Shown here: positions 11,225-21,128 of the stretch, piece by piece | How positions within the stretch are numbered: the first letter of the stretch is position 1 | Layout of the letters: each line of letters begins with the position of its first letter | Origin: Allomyces macrogynus ATCC 38327 | Taxonomy: Eukaryota > Blastocladiomycota > Blastocladiomycetes > Blastocladiales > Blastocladiaceae | Reading direction: 5' to 3' | Assembly: GCA_000151295.1 (NCBI GenBank) | Contig: GG745344.1 | Location: 539,699 to 603,698, forward strand | DNA: 64,000 nt | Position numbers and translations under genes: made by a program | Notes under the pieces: model-generated | Database searches by the model: none | The model's input: the letters and a program-made list of their open reading frames with translations, nothing else | What the model was told of the DNA's origin: nothing

Positions 11225-12373
11225 ATGATCTCCAGCACTCGACTGTTACCGCGACTTGCTGCGCACGGCAGCACCAGCTTCCTCGTCGCGGTTCGCGCCT
11301 GTGGAGCGCAACCGGCGGCACGAACGGCCTTGATCACCGACCTCGCTAGCATCCGTATTCAGCCCTTCGCGCTGCGACCCATTTCCACGATTACAAGGAA
11401 TCGGCCATGGTCCAAGAATGCCTCGCTTGCACGGTCGCTCATGACGAGCCGGCAGTTGTTGCAAGAAATTGATCCCACATCGGCGGAGAAGGGCGCTGCG
11501 CCACCAACGGGGGTGCAGACAATTGTCAAGGCTCCGCTCGAGGGCCCGCCTACGATGCAGTCGCGGCTCGACAAGCTGCGCGGCCTGGGCAGGCGAGTGA
11601 CGCGCTACGCCATGGGTTCGTTTTGTTTGGTCGTGCGAGTGGTCGGAGTGGCAACGCGGTAGCGGGTCTGGATCTGATCGTCGCCTTTCGATGAACGATA
11701 GTGGGTGCCGGCCTGTATGTCTTCTACTGGTTCACGTCGGCGATTTCCGACTTCTGGATCGGTGCGTTCATGTTTTCTCGACGCGAACGAGTTGCGGGGC
11801 AGGCAAACTGACTGCTGCTTGCTTCCTGACGCCAGGTTTCTCGCTGTGGGACATGGGCGAGATTGGCTTCTTTGTCGGCGGCATGCTCGCGACGGGCGTG
11901 CTGACGGGCATGACGCTGGGCCTGCAGCGGTTTGGCGTGCGCAGTCCGGCGCACGCGGTGGTGGAGACGGTCAAGCGGCTGGAAAAGGACGCGACGCTGT
12001 TGCAGCGCATTGGCGCGTTCAAGGTTGCGCCCTACCAGGTACGTCGTGCTCCCGTCCACATTGCGCACCTTCTCCACCCTGACCCCCCAACGATCGATTT
12101 TAGGCGGCGTCGGTGCAGGGCGGGATCCAGTTTGCGCAGGGCTGGCGCGGCGTGTATTACCCGACCTACGCGGGCCCAAAGCGGCTGCAGCTCGTGTTTG
12201 GCGTGCAGGGCACGCACGGGAACGCGGTCGTATCGATGGACGTGTCGCGGCGCGTGCGCGGGCACTATGTCTACAAGTCGCTGGCGGTCGACATTGACAA
12301 GACGGGCGAGCGGCTCATCTACGAAGGCGACGACAAGTCGACCGTGTTCAAGAGCCTGCTGCGCTTGCGGTGA
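11225..12373 (+). CDS. Probable mitochondrial inner-membrane protein, Coa1/Tim21-like
   Basis: Exons 11225-11615, 11702-11761, 11836-12038 and 12104-12373, phases consistent, 307 residues. The first about 75 residues are rich in Arg, Ser, Thr and Leu with almost no acid, a typical mitochondrial targeting sequence. A hydrophobic segment (VGAGLYVFYWFTSAISDFW, about residues 131-150) and a second one (IGFFVGGMLATGVLTGMTLG) follow. The C-terminal about 110 residues form an alternating beta-rich domain (LQLVFGVQG, NAVVSMDVSRRV, YVYKSLAVDI). A single-pass anchor before a small alpha/beta domain of this kind is seen in Coa1 (cytochrome oxidase assembly) and Tim21. I see resemblance in layout rather than a decisive motif, so the family call is tentative. 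Confidence 0.65.
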
Positions 12374-13183
12374 GCGGCAGGCGGGATGCACGGCGTAGAT
12401 TGTCGGCATGCGCGATAGGATAGGAACGCAGTCGCCGGCGATCCACGGCGCGCTGCATCGTGGTCGAAATGCATGATCGGTTTTGGTATCGTCGTCTCCC
12501 TTGTGCTCTTGCTCTTTTTGTGAATAAGAGATAGGAGCGCGAGCAGGACTTGCGCGCAGTCCTCGTGCGCACGCGCGCGTCTCACCCGTCTCTCAGCGCG
12601 GCCAAGGCGGTTTCGTGGCCAACACGCTCAACGGCGACGATGTGATAGGGGATTGTGAGACGGGTGTTTCGACCAACGTGGTCCGTGTTGACTGTGGTTG
12701 CCGGTCGCTGGCCATCGGCCATCGGGCTCGAAGGTCGAAAATGAGCGCGTGACAGGCGAAACGGCGGGACGGCTCACGCGCGCGGTCCGCGACACGTGGG
12801 CAAGCTTGCGATGATGCGTCAAGCACGCCACGTCCCCGCCACGGCGGCCGCCTGCCCGTTTCGACCACGGCCGTGGCGCGCCGTGGCGCGATCGGGCTGG
12901 GAAGGGATTTTGCGCCGAAATCCCATGCGCTTTCCGATTGGATTCGGGGCCTCTGCTGTCCGTGTTGCCGTTAACGACAACAGCTTGGCTCTGCAAGCGC
13001 TTCCACCTCTCTAGTGTGCCCCGCCGTGCGTTCTCGACCTCGACCCGCTCGTCTCTCCTCGACGACATTGCCCGCCCCGCCGCCAACAACACGCGCCCGC
13101 CCGCGTCCGCACCCGCCGCAACGCCCTTGTCCACCGGCTCCCGCCCGCCCCCACGCCCGCTCCAAACCTGCCGCAACGCCCAA
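12374..13183. other. Intergenic region, nothing recognised
   Basis: About 810 bp before the bHLH gene. The plus frame in front of the bHLH ATG is open from about 12938 but starts with TTG, and I treat it as 5' UTR. A 196-codon minus frame (13218-12628) has no protein-like features and was left out. Confidence 0.5.
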
Positions 13184-15269
13184 ATGGCCACGACAACGCA
13201 GCATCTCGCAGCCGCCACGGTCCAACTGGCCCCGGCGCCGCACCCCGACCCATCGACGCTGGCCGGCCCTGGCCAGCAGCACCAGCGCCAGCAACATGCT
13301 CCACCGGCTGGCGTGCCGCCCGGAGCGCCCGCGGCCGCCAGACCCGACTCGAATCCAATGCATTCGCACCACCCTCACCACGCACCCGACGATCCGGGCC
13401 ACGCGGGCGCCGGCGCCGCGATCTACACGGGCCCGACCGAAATCTACGTCGACGACGACATGATCGACGACGAGGAGCCGCCGCTCAAGCGCAAGCGCGG
13501 CCGCCCGCGCAAGGTCGTCTACACGGTCAGCGGCGTCAACATTCTCAAGTACGTTTGGTGTGATTCTGGCCATGCCCGAACACGAGTCACGACGCGTGGG
13601 GTGGATGAACGGCGTGACCGCGACCTGCGGCTGCACCCGACATATTTTTGCATTGGAGCCATCGTGTCCTGATCTATTTTTTCACATCTTGCGTGCGTCT
13701 AGCCAGCCCGTCGCCACCGAGGAGGAGCAGCAGGAGCACCGCCGCATGCGTCGCGAGAACCACAACATCATTGAGCGCCGCCGCCGTGGTGCGTATTCTT
13801 TTTTATATTTTCGGTCCGCCACTGTTCTCGAACACTTTTTAGGGGTGGTCGGTCGAATGGTTGGGTCGGCTGACCAGCCCTCATGCATGCCGCTTTGACC
13901 ACATATCTGATCATTTTTACCCCCCTCACCCACCCATCAATGACAGATCAAATCAACCAGAGCATTCTCGACCTGTCGGACCTGCTCCCGCTCGGCCTGC
14001 ACAAGGGCGCCGCGCTCAACAAGGCCACGGTCCTGCGGCTCACCGTCGAGCTCGTTCGGCACCTGACGGCGCAGAGCGAGGAATTGATTCTCGAGCGCAA
14101 CGTGATGCGCAACCTGCTCCTCGAGCGAGGTGTCGACTGGAAGACGGTCGAAGTGGCCATTGCGCACCAGCGCGCGGCCGCGCAGACGGCGGGTCCGTCG
14201 CCGGCCAGCAGTCCGGGATTGAACGTGGCCATCAAGCCCGACCCAGACTCGCTGGGCCCCGCCGTTCCGGTGGGGTACCATGCCGGCTCGCCGCCGGCCT
14301 CGTTTGCACTGTCGGGTGCTGCCATGGCGTCGGTGATTGGCGCAGCAGGACCTGGGGCCGATTCGCCAATGCCGCACGCCGCTGCGTACTCCAAAGTCAC
14401 CATGGACACGATGCCGTCATTCCCGTCGATGACCATGATCCCGGCGGCGCACTACCCGACGCACACGTCGAGTGCCGTCGCGACCGTCGTTGTTGCGCCG
14501 ACTCCCGCCTCGGTGGCCGTTGCGCCAACCATGACCGACTCGGTCGCCAACACATCGTTCGACTGCTCCGGGTGCCCGCAGTGCGTGCAGCGCGCGGCCG
14601 CCAGCCAGTCTGTCGCGCCGTTCATGGTCCAGCAGCTGCCGCCGCAGCAGGTCGCGCACCACACGGCTCCCCCACCGGGGCCGGGCCCGACGTCCACGGT
14701 CGCCACGGCCGTCACTTTGGCCACGAGCCCGCCGTCCTACTCGTCGTACGGGTGGCCCGCGGGCCCGACCCCCGCGCCGACGCCCGCGCAGCCGGCCCTC
14801 TCGTCGGCTCCCTATATCATTGCGAGCACGCCGGCACCCCCACCGACGTCGTCGTCTTTTATCACCACCGGCGCGCCGACCACCGCGGCATTCCCGGCGT
14901 ACCCCGTGCCCGTGGCCATTTCGCCGCCGCACGGCACTGGACGAATTATTTCGGCGGGGTCCACGGCGCCCGGTGCTGTGGCCCCCGCCGCCCCAACCAC
15001 GACGACTCGTCGTTTACACGACGGTCGCGCCGGCGACGTCGACCCTAACGGGCTCGCTACCGGCCACCAAGCCCGTGCCCGTGCTCCTACCCAAGCCGAT
15101 CCAGCCGCGGCCGATTGCCGCACGCGGCACGCAGCCGCGCCCGATCGCACCGCGAGTATCGGGCTCGGTATCGAGCTCGGTATCGGTATCGGTAGGCGCC
15201 AGGAATGTAGCTTGGACGTCGGCGCCGACGCTGCGCACGGCGCACGCGAGCGTCACGCTCATGAACTAA
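13184..15269 (+). CDS. AT-hook plus basic helix-loop-helix transcription factor
   Basis: Nuclear DNA-binding regulator. Exons 13184-13548, 13703-13788 and from 13947. Exon 1 encodes a His/Pro/Ala-rich N-terminus, an acidic DDDMIDDEEPP patch and then KRKRGRPRK, a perfect AT-hook core (GRP flanked by basic residues). Exons 2 and 3 encode the bHLH: basic region RRENHNIIERRRR, helix 1 DQINQSILDLSDLLP, loop, helix 2 NKATVLRLTVELVRHLTA and a short leucine-containing extension. The basic region matches the E-box-binding MITF/TFE/USF class (His, Glu and Arg at the contact positions). The rest is Pro/Ala/Thr/Ser-rich, like an activation domain. Near 14990-15010 the best coding frame changes by one base with no GT-AG intron able to explain it cleanly. 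The end at 15269 (VTLMN stop) assumes one extra base in the sequence; the unshifted frame runs to 15676 but looks non-coding. Confidence 0.8.
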
Positions 15270-15880
15270 GGTTCGGTGAAAGGGTCGGCGCCCTGGCGGC
15301 GCCGGACATAGATGCGAGGCAGGCGTGTGCCTGCGAGTTGTCGGCCAGCACGAACTGGCCGGAGCGGCGGCGTCGTCGGTGGCCGCCCATGTCGACTTGT
15401 GTTGTTGCGATCCCCATGATTAATCGTTTGATGTTGCTGCTGTTGTTTCGCTGTTGTTGTTTTTCGTTTGCCCGCCCCCACAGCGGCTCGCCATCCACTT
15501 TGTTCGAATTCCCGACACTCTTGTTTGCATTGCAGTACATACATCGCCCTTTTTTCAGACGATTGTCGCTTGGCTGCACAGGGCAGCGGAGGACGGGCAG
15601 CGGAGGACGTGCAGCGGATGGCGTGTCGCGGATTATGCGTCGTGGATTCATGCTCCAGATCATCATCGCGGGTTGAAACGGACTTAACCTGTTTTGCCAG
15701 ATGCCGAGTCCATTTGAGAACATTAGCAAGACGTGAGCAGCGATAGAGTGCCTGATCAAACATGGAAAATGAGGAAACACAGAAACGATTTCATTTCGCT
15801 CATCCAACCAGAACTTCCCCGCCTTCCACGGGATTAGGGTATCAATACACCAGGGACGAACGACGCGTCCACCCCTTGGC
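15270..15880. other. Convergent intergenic region
   Basis: About 610 bp between the bHLH stop (+) and the glutamine-rich gene stop (-). A 10-bp direct repeat (GCGGAGGACG) occurs near 15590-15608. No gene seen. Confidence 0.45.
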
Positions 15881-15983
15881 TTACTTTCGCGAAGCCGACG
15901 GCGCGCGCTTGCCCGTGGGCGACGCCGGACGCTGCTGTTGCTGCTGGCTCTGTTGTTGCTTGCTGGCCGGCGCATTCTGCTTC

Positions 15984-16034
<51 letters not shown>

Positions 16035-16485
16035 ACCGGCGAGTTCTTGGCCTGCTGCTGCTGCTGCTGTGGCGCCTTGGCCTGCTGCTGTTGCTGCTGC
16101 TTGTTCGACGGTGACGACGGGCGCTGCTGTTGCTGCTGCTGCAACTGCTGCGACTGCGCCTGCTTGTTGTTGGGCGACGCGGGGCGCGGTTGCTGCTGTT
16201 GCGACTGCGTCGTGGGCTTGGCCTGCGCCGTGACCGGACGCTGCTGAGACTGCTGCTGCTGCATCTGCTTCTGGGCCGGCTGAGCGGCGGCGGCCTGCTT
16301 GTTGGTGGGCGAGGCCGGACGCTGCTGGTTCTGTGACTGCTGCTGCTGCTGCTGCTGCTGCTTGGCTTGCTGCTGGTTCTGGTTCTGGTTGGTCGACTTC
16401 TGCTGCTGCTGCTGCTGCACGTTCTGTTGCGCGTTCTGCTGCTGCGACTGCTTGACCTGCGCCGACTGCGGACGCGTCGTCGAGG

Positions 16486-16525
<40 letters not shown>

Positions 16526-16947
16526 ATGCTTGGGCGCCGGCAGCTGCGACTTGAGCCACATGGGCGCAACCGAGTCGTCAAAGAGCCACGCGCCCGACTC
16601 GAATGCGTCGTCCGGGTGCGCGTTGCGCGCGCGGATCGCACCGGCCGGGATCGGCTGGCCCGTCGGCACGGCCTGCTTCTGAGCCGTGTTCTGCTGCAGG
16701 CGGGAAGCCTGCGACTGCTGCTGCGAGTGCTGTTGCTGCGACTTGGCCTGCATCTGCTGTTGCGCCGACTGCGGGCGCGCCGCCGAGTTCTGCGGCTGGT
16801 TCTTGGCCTGCTGCTGTTGCTGCTGCTGGACCGGGTTGGCCGTCTTCTGCTGCGCCGACTGCGGGCGCATGGTCGATTGGTGCTGCTGGTTCTGCTGCTG
16901 CGACTTGGCCTGCGCCTGCGCTTGCTGCTGCGCGGTCTGCGACTTGG

Positions 16948-16982
<35 letters not shown>

Positions 16983-17305
16983 GAGTTCTGCTGCTGCTGC
17001 TTGTTCGACGGCGGGGCCGGCCGCTGCTGCTGGTTCAGCGACTGCTGCTGCTTGTTCGAGGGCGACGATGGGCGCTGCTGCGACTGCTGCTGGTTCTGCT
17101 GCGTCTTATTCGAGGGCGACGATGGGCGCTGCTGCGACTGCTGCTGGTTCTGCTGGTTCTTGTTCGGGGGCGACGCCGTGCGCTGCTGCTGCTGCGACAA
17201 TTGCTGTTGGTTCTTGGCCTGCACCTGCTGGTTCTTCACCGAGGCCTGCTGCTGGAGCGCCGGCGCGGCGGCGGTCTTGGCCTGCGCGTTCTGAGTGCGA
17301 CCCAT
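15881..17305 (-). CDS. Glutamine-rich protein with repeated R-P-x-S-P-x-N-K motif
   Basis: Single-exon minus frame of 474 residues, ATG at 17305 in context AAGATGGGT. About half of the residues are Gln, coded mostly by CAG. Between Gln tracts a short motif recurs around ten times: RP(A/S)SP(S/T/P)(N/G)K, for instance RPSSPSNK and RPASPTNK. Each contains a Ser-Pro site, suggestive of proline-directed phosphorylation. One non-repetitive island (about residues 212-260) contains DDAFESGAWLFDDSVAPMW and is the only part likely to fold or dock. The C-terminus is basic (PTGKRAPSASRK). No family recognised. The composition is prion-like and suggests an assembly or scaffold role; that is inference. 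Long plus-strand Leu-rich and Cys-rich frames over the same bases are shadows. Confidence 0.65.
15989..16033 (-). repeat. Pure CAG15 run (CTG on +)
   Basis: Fifteen uninterrupted CTG triplets on the plus strand, read as CAG (Gln) in the glutamine-rich gene. It is the longest pure triplet run in the window and a likely site of length variation. Confidence 0.95.
16487..16525 (-). repeat. Pure CAG13 run (CTG on +)
   Basis: Thirteen uninterrupted CTG triplets on the plus strand coding Gln in the minus-strand gene, just N-terminal to a mixed Gln tract. Confidence 0.95.
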
Positions 17306-18312
17306 CTTGGCTTGGTTGACTTGGTTGGGAAGGTGGACGAGGAGGAGCGAGTGGAACTCGATGGAGATTCGGAAGACGGCGTGGGAGCGCAGTATTTATA
17401 CTCGGAAGTGCTGCCGTGGAGGCGAGCTCGATCACGGCGGCCGAGTAGGATCGATTCTTGCTGACGAGTGCGGCCAGTTGGGATTGCTTGATATCATGAT
17501 ATTGTTGCCGGAAATGAAGTGGTGCTGGTCGACGGGCGGACGTGACGCGACGCGTCGAGGCGGGCTGAGAAAGAGATGTGTTTAGAGACACAGTCATGCT
17601 TTCTCCTCCTTTGACGCAGTATTCCTCATCCAAGGAAGCGACTATCATTGAAGAAAATAACAACCGGATATCAGGAAACATGAGCGGTTCGACGTCGCCC
17701 GCCTCCTCCACGTGCAGCCCTCTTGCGCTTTGGTTGCAACATGCTTGATTGATTTTTGGAGAGTGCAAGCCTGTTCGCAACCATCGTGCCTCGCTCCGCC
17801 GCGAATCGTCCGCGAAACAAGGTTAAAAATCGTGTCCCGGGCGGAAGCGTCACAAAAGTATCAGCGGGCCGCGCGAGGGCGCTCGCGCTCAAGAGCGTGA
17901 TAAATAGGTCACCTGTCAGGGTGTCAACGGAAACTGTGAGGAATCTTGCCTTGCAAAATATACATGGACGCCCTCCTGTGCGAAGCCAAAATCGATTGCA
18001 TTTCAATGCTTGCGCTGCCCGACGATTGCAACGACCCAATGTCTGGGATTGTCAAGCCGGATAAACGACAAGCCGGCGTGTAAAGAATGACAACGAGCAG
18101 AAACGTCGAGCAACTATGAGCAAGAAGGTATCACACAACTTCATTGACCGGAAACGGCGCGCAAATGAATGAAATCTAGAAAGAAGAAGACGGGTTGTAA
18201 TGCGAAACAAACGACCGACACGGCCAATACGACCGACTGGCGGCATCATCGACGACAGCGACAGACACAAACAACGAGTGAGCGCGCAGAAACGGAACCA
18301 TGCGTTTCTCCT
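17306..18312. other. Intergenic region upstream of the glutamine-rich gene
   Basis: About 1 kb, noticeably AT-richer than the flanking genes. It carries the TATA candidate near its left end and the 3' end of the next minus-strand gene at its right end. No supported gene. Confidence 0.5.
17393..17400 (-). promoter_or_regulatory. TATA box candidate
   Basis: TATAAATA on the minus strand, 88 bp before the ATG of the glutamine-rich gene. A perfect TATA element is rare in this GC-rich window, which makes it a reasonable core promoter candidate. Confidence 0.5.
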
Positions 18313-18913
18313 CTACAAGTCCTCGTCGTCCTCGGCCTCGGGAACGGGTTTCCCGTGCTGCGAGCACTTGGCGTGGTGCAGCTGTCGCAAGAGCGAGTTA
18401 ATGGGCGCGTAGGCCGACATGGCCTGCTGCGACTCGTGCTGCGCCTGCCGGTCGCGCTCGGCCTGCCGCTGCTCGTGCAGGTGCCGCAAGAGCGCGTTCA
18501 TCGACTGCAGCGTCGGGTCGGCGTGCGTCGGCGGCGCGCTTGGTGAGGAAGACGGAGACGTGGGACTATGGAGGGACATGATCGAGTCACACCGCTGCTC
18601 ATTGACCGACCGAAACAAAACGAGATCACGGAACGTACTTGACAGGCTCGGGTGCGGCCGCGGCGAGCCCGGAAGTGGCCATCCGCGCGCGCTTGATGCT
18701 GCGGCGTTCCTGTACCGCGTCGAGAGCGGGTGCGACGGGTGGCAGGGGCACGCCCGACCACGACCTCTGCTGGACCGCGTCAGAAGCGGGTTGGTCCCAC
18801 TCGCGGTCGCGCCGCTTTTTCGGCTGCAAGTCCTCGACCAATGGCGGTGGTGGTGGCGGCGGCGGTGCGATCCAGCCGTACGGGTGCGCCCACCCGTCGT
18901 TGCCAAACGTCAT
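18313..18913 (-). CDS. Small protein with duplicated LLRxLH motif (unknown)
   Basis: Two minus-strand exons (18913-18639 and 18565-18313) joined in phase give 175 residues. The N-terminus is aromatic and proline-rich (HPYGWIAPPPPPPPP). It is followed by KKRRDREW and RRSIKRARM, two basic patches that could act as a nuclear localisation signal. The C-terminal half contains a motif twice, about 33 residues apart: MNALLRHLHEQRQ and INSLLRQLHHAKC. These predict two short amphipathic helices flanked by Gln/Arg/Glu-rich helix. The tail is acidic (EAEDDEDL). No family recognised. The LLRxLH core resembles a docking helix such as a nuclear-receptor or coactivator box (LxxLL-like), but that is only a visual analogy. 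Confidence 0.6.
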
Positions 18914-19660
18914 GGTCGCGAGCGGCGGAGGTGAGTCGATGCGGCCGGAGTGAGGGGCGACTGGGGATGGTTCCGTCGGGCGAGTAGCGGGGGGAGAGCG
19001 GAGAAACGGGAATGGAGATTGCGGGCAGCCAGAGCGGCCGGCCAGAGAGATCGAGTGCAATGCGATGGGTTTGTCGTTGTCGTGAGCGGGGAGATCGACC
19101 AGGGTCGACGATGGGACTGTCCACAACAGGGCTGAACTTTTGGTCCGACTGACGACCGACGCGTGTGGCGGTTGCGGTAGATTTCAGCATGACTGGCCTG
19201 CCAAACCTGTCTCCCCATTCATCAAACATGCAGCTCTCGTTTTGATTGGGCCGCTTGAGCGACGCCGATGTCGCGGTCAGGCCAATAACATTTGAACAAT
19301 CGCTAACGTGTTACACTGACGTGAACAACGGATAAGAAGAGGACAAGGAGCTGGCGGGACGCATACAGGCGACAAGGGGGGCGTGAGGGCAGATACAGAA
19401 ACCGTCATCGGACCTGGCGGGTCTTCTGGACGGGGCGCGATAGAGATCACAAATAGCACGAGCACTTGACGAAAAAGGAGGGAGAAAGCGAGAGAGAGAA
19501 ACGGTCAGGCCTGCTGCACGAGCGCGCATTGGCGAAGCGCGGGCGCCAACGCATGGCCCGCGCCGAGCCGGGCCGCAGAGCCGCCCGCGGCCCACGTACG
19601 CCCGACGCCCGCCACCGCCACGCAGCAGACAGACCCGCGGCATTCATCCACGGGGCACGC
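18914..19660. other. Intergenic region, nothing recognised
   Basis: About 750 bp between the starts and stops of two minus-strand genes. Short open frames on both strands are GC-driven. Nothing supported. Confidence 0.45.
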
Positions 19661-20492
19661 TTACAGCTGCTGCTCCTCGGCCTCCTCGACAATCGTCCCC
19701 ACCGGCGCCGGCCGCTCCTCGAGCTGAATCAGCACGTCGCCGCAGTCCTTGGGGTTCAGGAACACGGCTTCACGACCATTCATGCCGACCGCCGGCTTCA
19801 TGTCGAGCGCGTGAATTCCCTGCTCGGCGAGCGCCGCGAGAGCGCTGGCCAGGTCGGCGACGGCAATGCACACGTGGTGGATCCCGCCCTTCTTGTTGCG
19901 GTCGAGGAACTTGGCGAGCGGCGACTTGGGCGAGTTGGGCGCCATGAGCAGGATCGGACTCGACCCGAGCGTGAGCGTGATGGTCGTCACGTCGAGCGTC
20001 GGGTCAAGCTGTAAAGCGGGATTTGTGTCGAGCGGTGAGAACGGTGCATGAAAGAGCGGACAAGCGGAAAGAGTGGAGGGAAGTGACGGACCTGCTTCTC
20101 GGTCAGCTCCTTGGCCTTGAGAATGATCGTGTAGAAATGAATCGACTGGTCGAGGTCCGCCACGGCAATCGCAACGTGCTGCAGCCGTCCTTGCTGCCAG
20201 ACCGGGTGCGACGCCGGCGGCATGGCCGACTGACCGGGTGCAGCCGTCGGGACCGTGGCCTTGGCCGAGACGGTGCGCTGCGACGGCGAAGAGTGCCATG
20301 ACAACTGATGAGGTGAGCACGCGAAGCTGGTCAGCCTTGGATCCAAAAGGGTAAATTACCGAATCAAACAAGGAAATCACGGACCCGACGCGAAATGGCC
20401 GACGGTGCCTTGGTTACGAATCGCTTCAGTGTCGACGACGCGGCCGAAATCGACAGGCTCTCCGTTGAGGGGGACGAGCGAAGGAGGCGCAT
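19661..20492 (-). CDS. Methylmalonyl-CoA epimerase (VOC superfamily)
   Basis: Interconverts (S)- and (R)-methylmalonyl-CoA in mitochondrial propionate breakdown, feeding B12-dependent methylmalonyl-CoA mutase. Minus-strand exons 20492-20418, 20304-20092 and 20008-19661 give 211 residues in phase. The first about 50 residues are Ser/Arg/Ala-rich and fit a mitochondrial presequence. Two vicinal-oxygen-chelate repeats are clear. Each opens with a metal His: RLQHVAIAVADLDQSIHFY (about residue 55) and GGIHHVCIAVADLASAL (about 137). The last beta strand carries the Glu ligand (DVLIQLEERPA). The segment LDVTTITLTLGSSPILLMAPN matches the epimerase-specific hairpin. The gene is not known from Dikarya, so its presence fits an early-diverging fungus or another lineage. 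Confidence 0.88.
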
Positions 20493-21128
20493 GGTTGCTG
20501 AAGGTGGTTGAGGGGAGAGGTAGGACTTGGGGCCGTGGCGAGCAGAAATTGCAGCCGCGGTCGTTGGTCGGAGCGTCGTTGGTCGGAGCGTCGTGGACGG
20601 GACGAGTGCAGCGGGTTGCAAGCTGTCGTGCGACGTGGTCGGTGCTGTTGCAGATTGGGTCGAAATCGCCGTGGACTAGTTAAGTTGGTTGGTGCTACGC
20701 AGTCTTGGTCGAGGACGAGATGACTTCGGCGTGCTGCGGCGACCAGCCGGCTGCACCTCGGAGTGGCTTGGCGAATTACCGCACTTGACTCAGGCACACA
20801 CGCTGGTTGCCCTTTTTGGGTCTAAGCTTGGGCGCATTGCATCCCGACCTCCTTGATCCACGAACAAAGACAAAGGAAAAGGCCTGGAAAGACACGCCGG
20901 CTAAGACCCGCCACGAGGAGCACGAGGTGAACAATGTTGATTTATCGAGGAGGCGAGCCACAACAGACAACAGCTGAACTGATCGATTATGCGACGTGAA
21001 GCAAGCACGAGCGGGTGGAGAAGAAAGATCTTGTTGCAAGTTATCACAATTAGAAGTATTGACGGCCGGACAAGGCCGATCTGGACACCCACTGCTTGCT
21101 GCAGATGCCCGACATGGGCCAAGCCGCG
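20493..21128. other. Intergenic region
   Basis: About 640 bp upstream of the epimerase (-) and downstream of GEP4 (-). A 15-bp direct repeat (core GTCGTTGGTCGGAGC, adjacent copies at about 20559-20590) lies about 70-100 bp before the epimerase ATG. The left half is GC-rich, the right half AT-richer. No gene seen. Confidence 0.5.

Noticed and set aside
15270..15676. bHLH protein continuing in the unshifted frame to 15676
   Set aside because: The extension is compositionally unlike the gene and crosses what looks like 3' UTR; the shifted frame to 15269 keeps the Pro/Thr/Ser-rich character.
16367..17464. Long plus-strand Leu-rich frame (365 codons) and Cys- and Ala/Ser-rich frames over the glutamine-rich gene
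   Set aside because: They are complements of CAG repeats (CTG Leu, TGC Cys, GCT Ala) with no start context, domain or unique sequence; the minus frame has the ATG, stop, TATA box and repeated motif.
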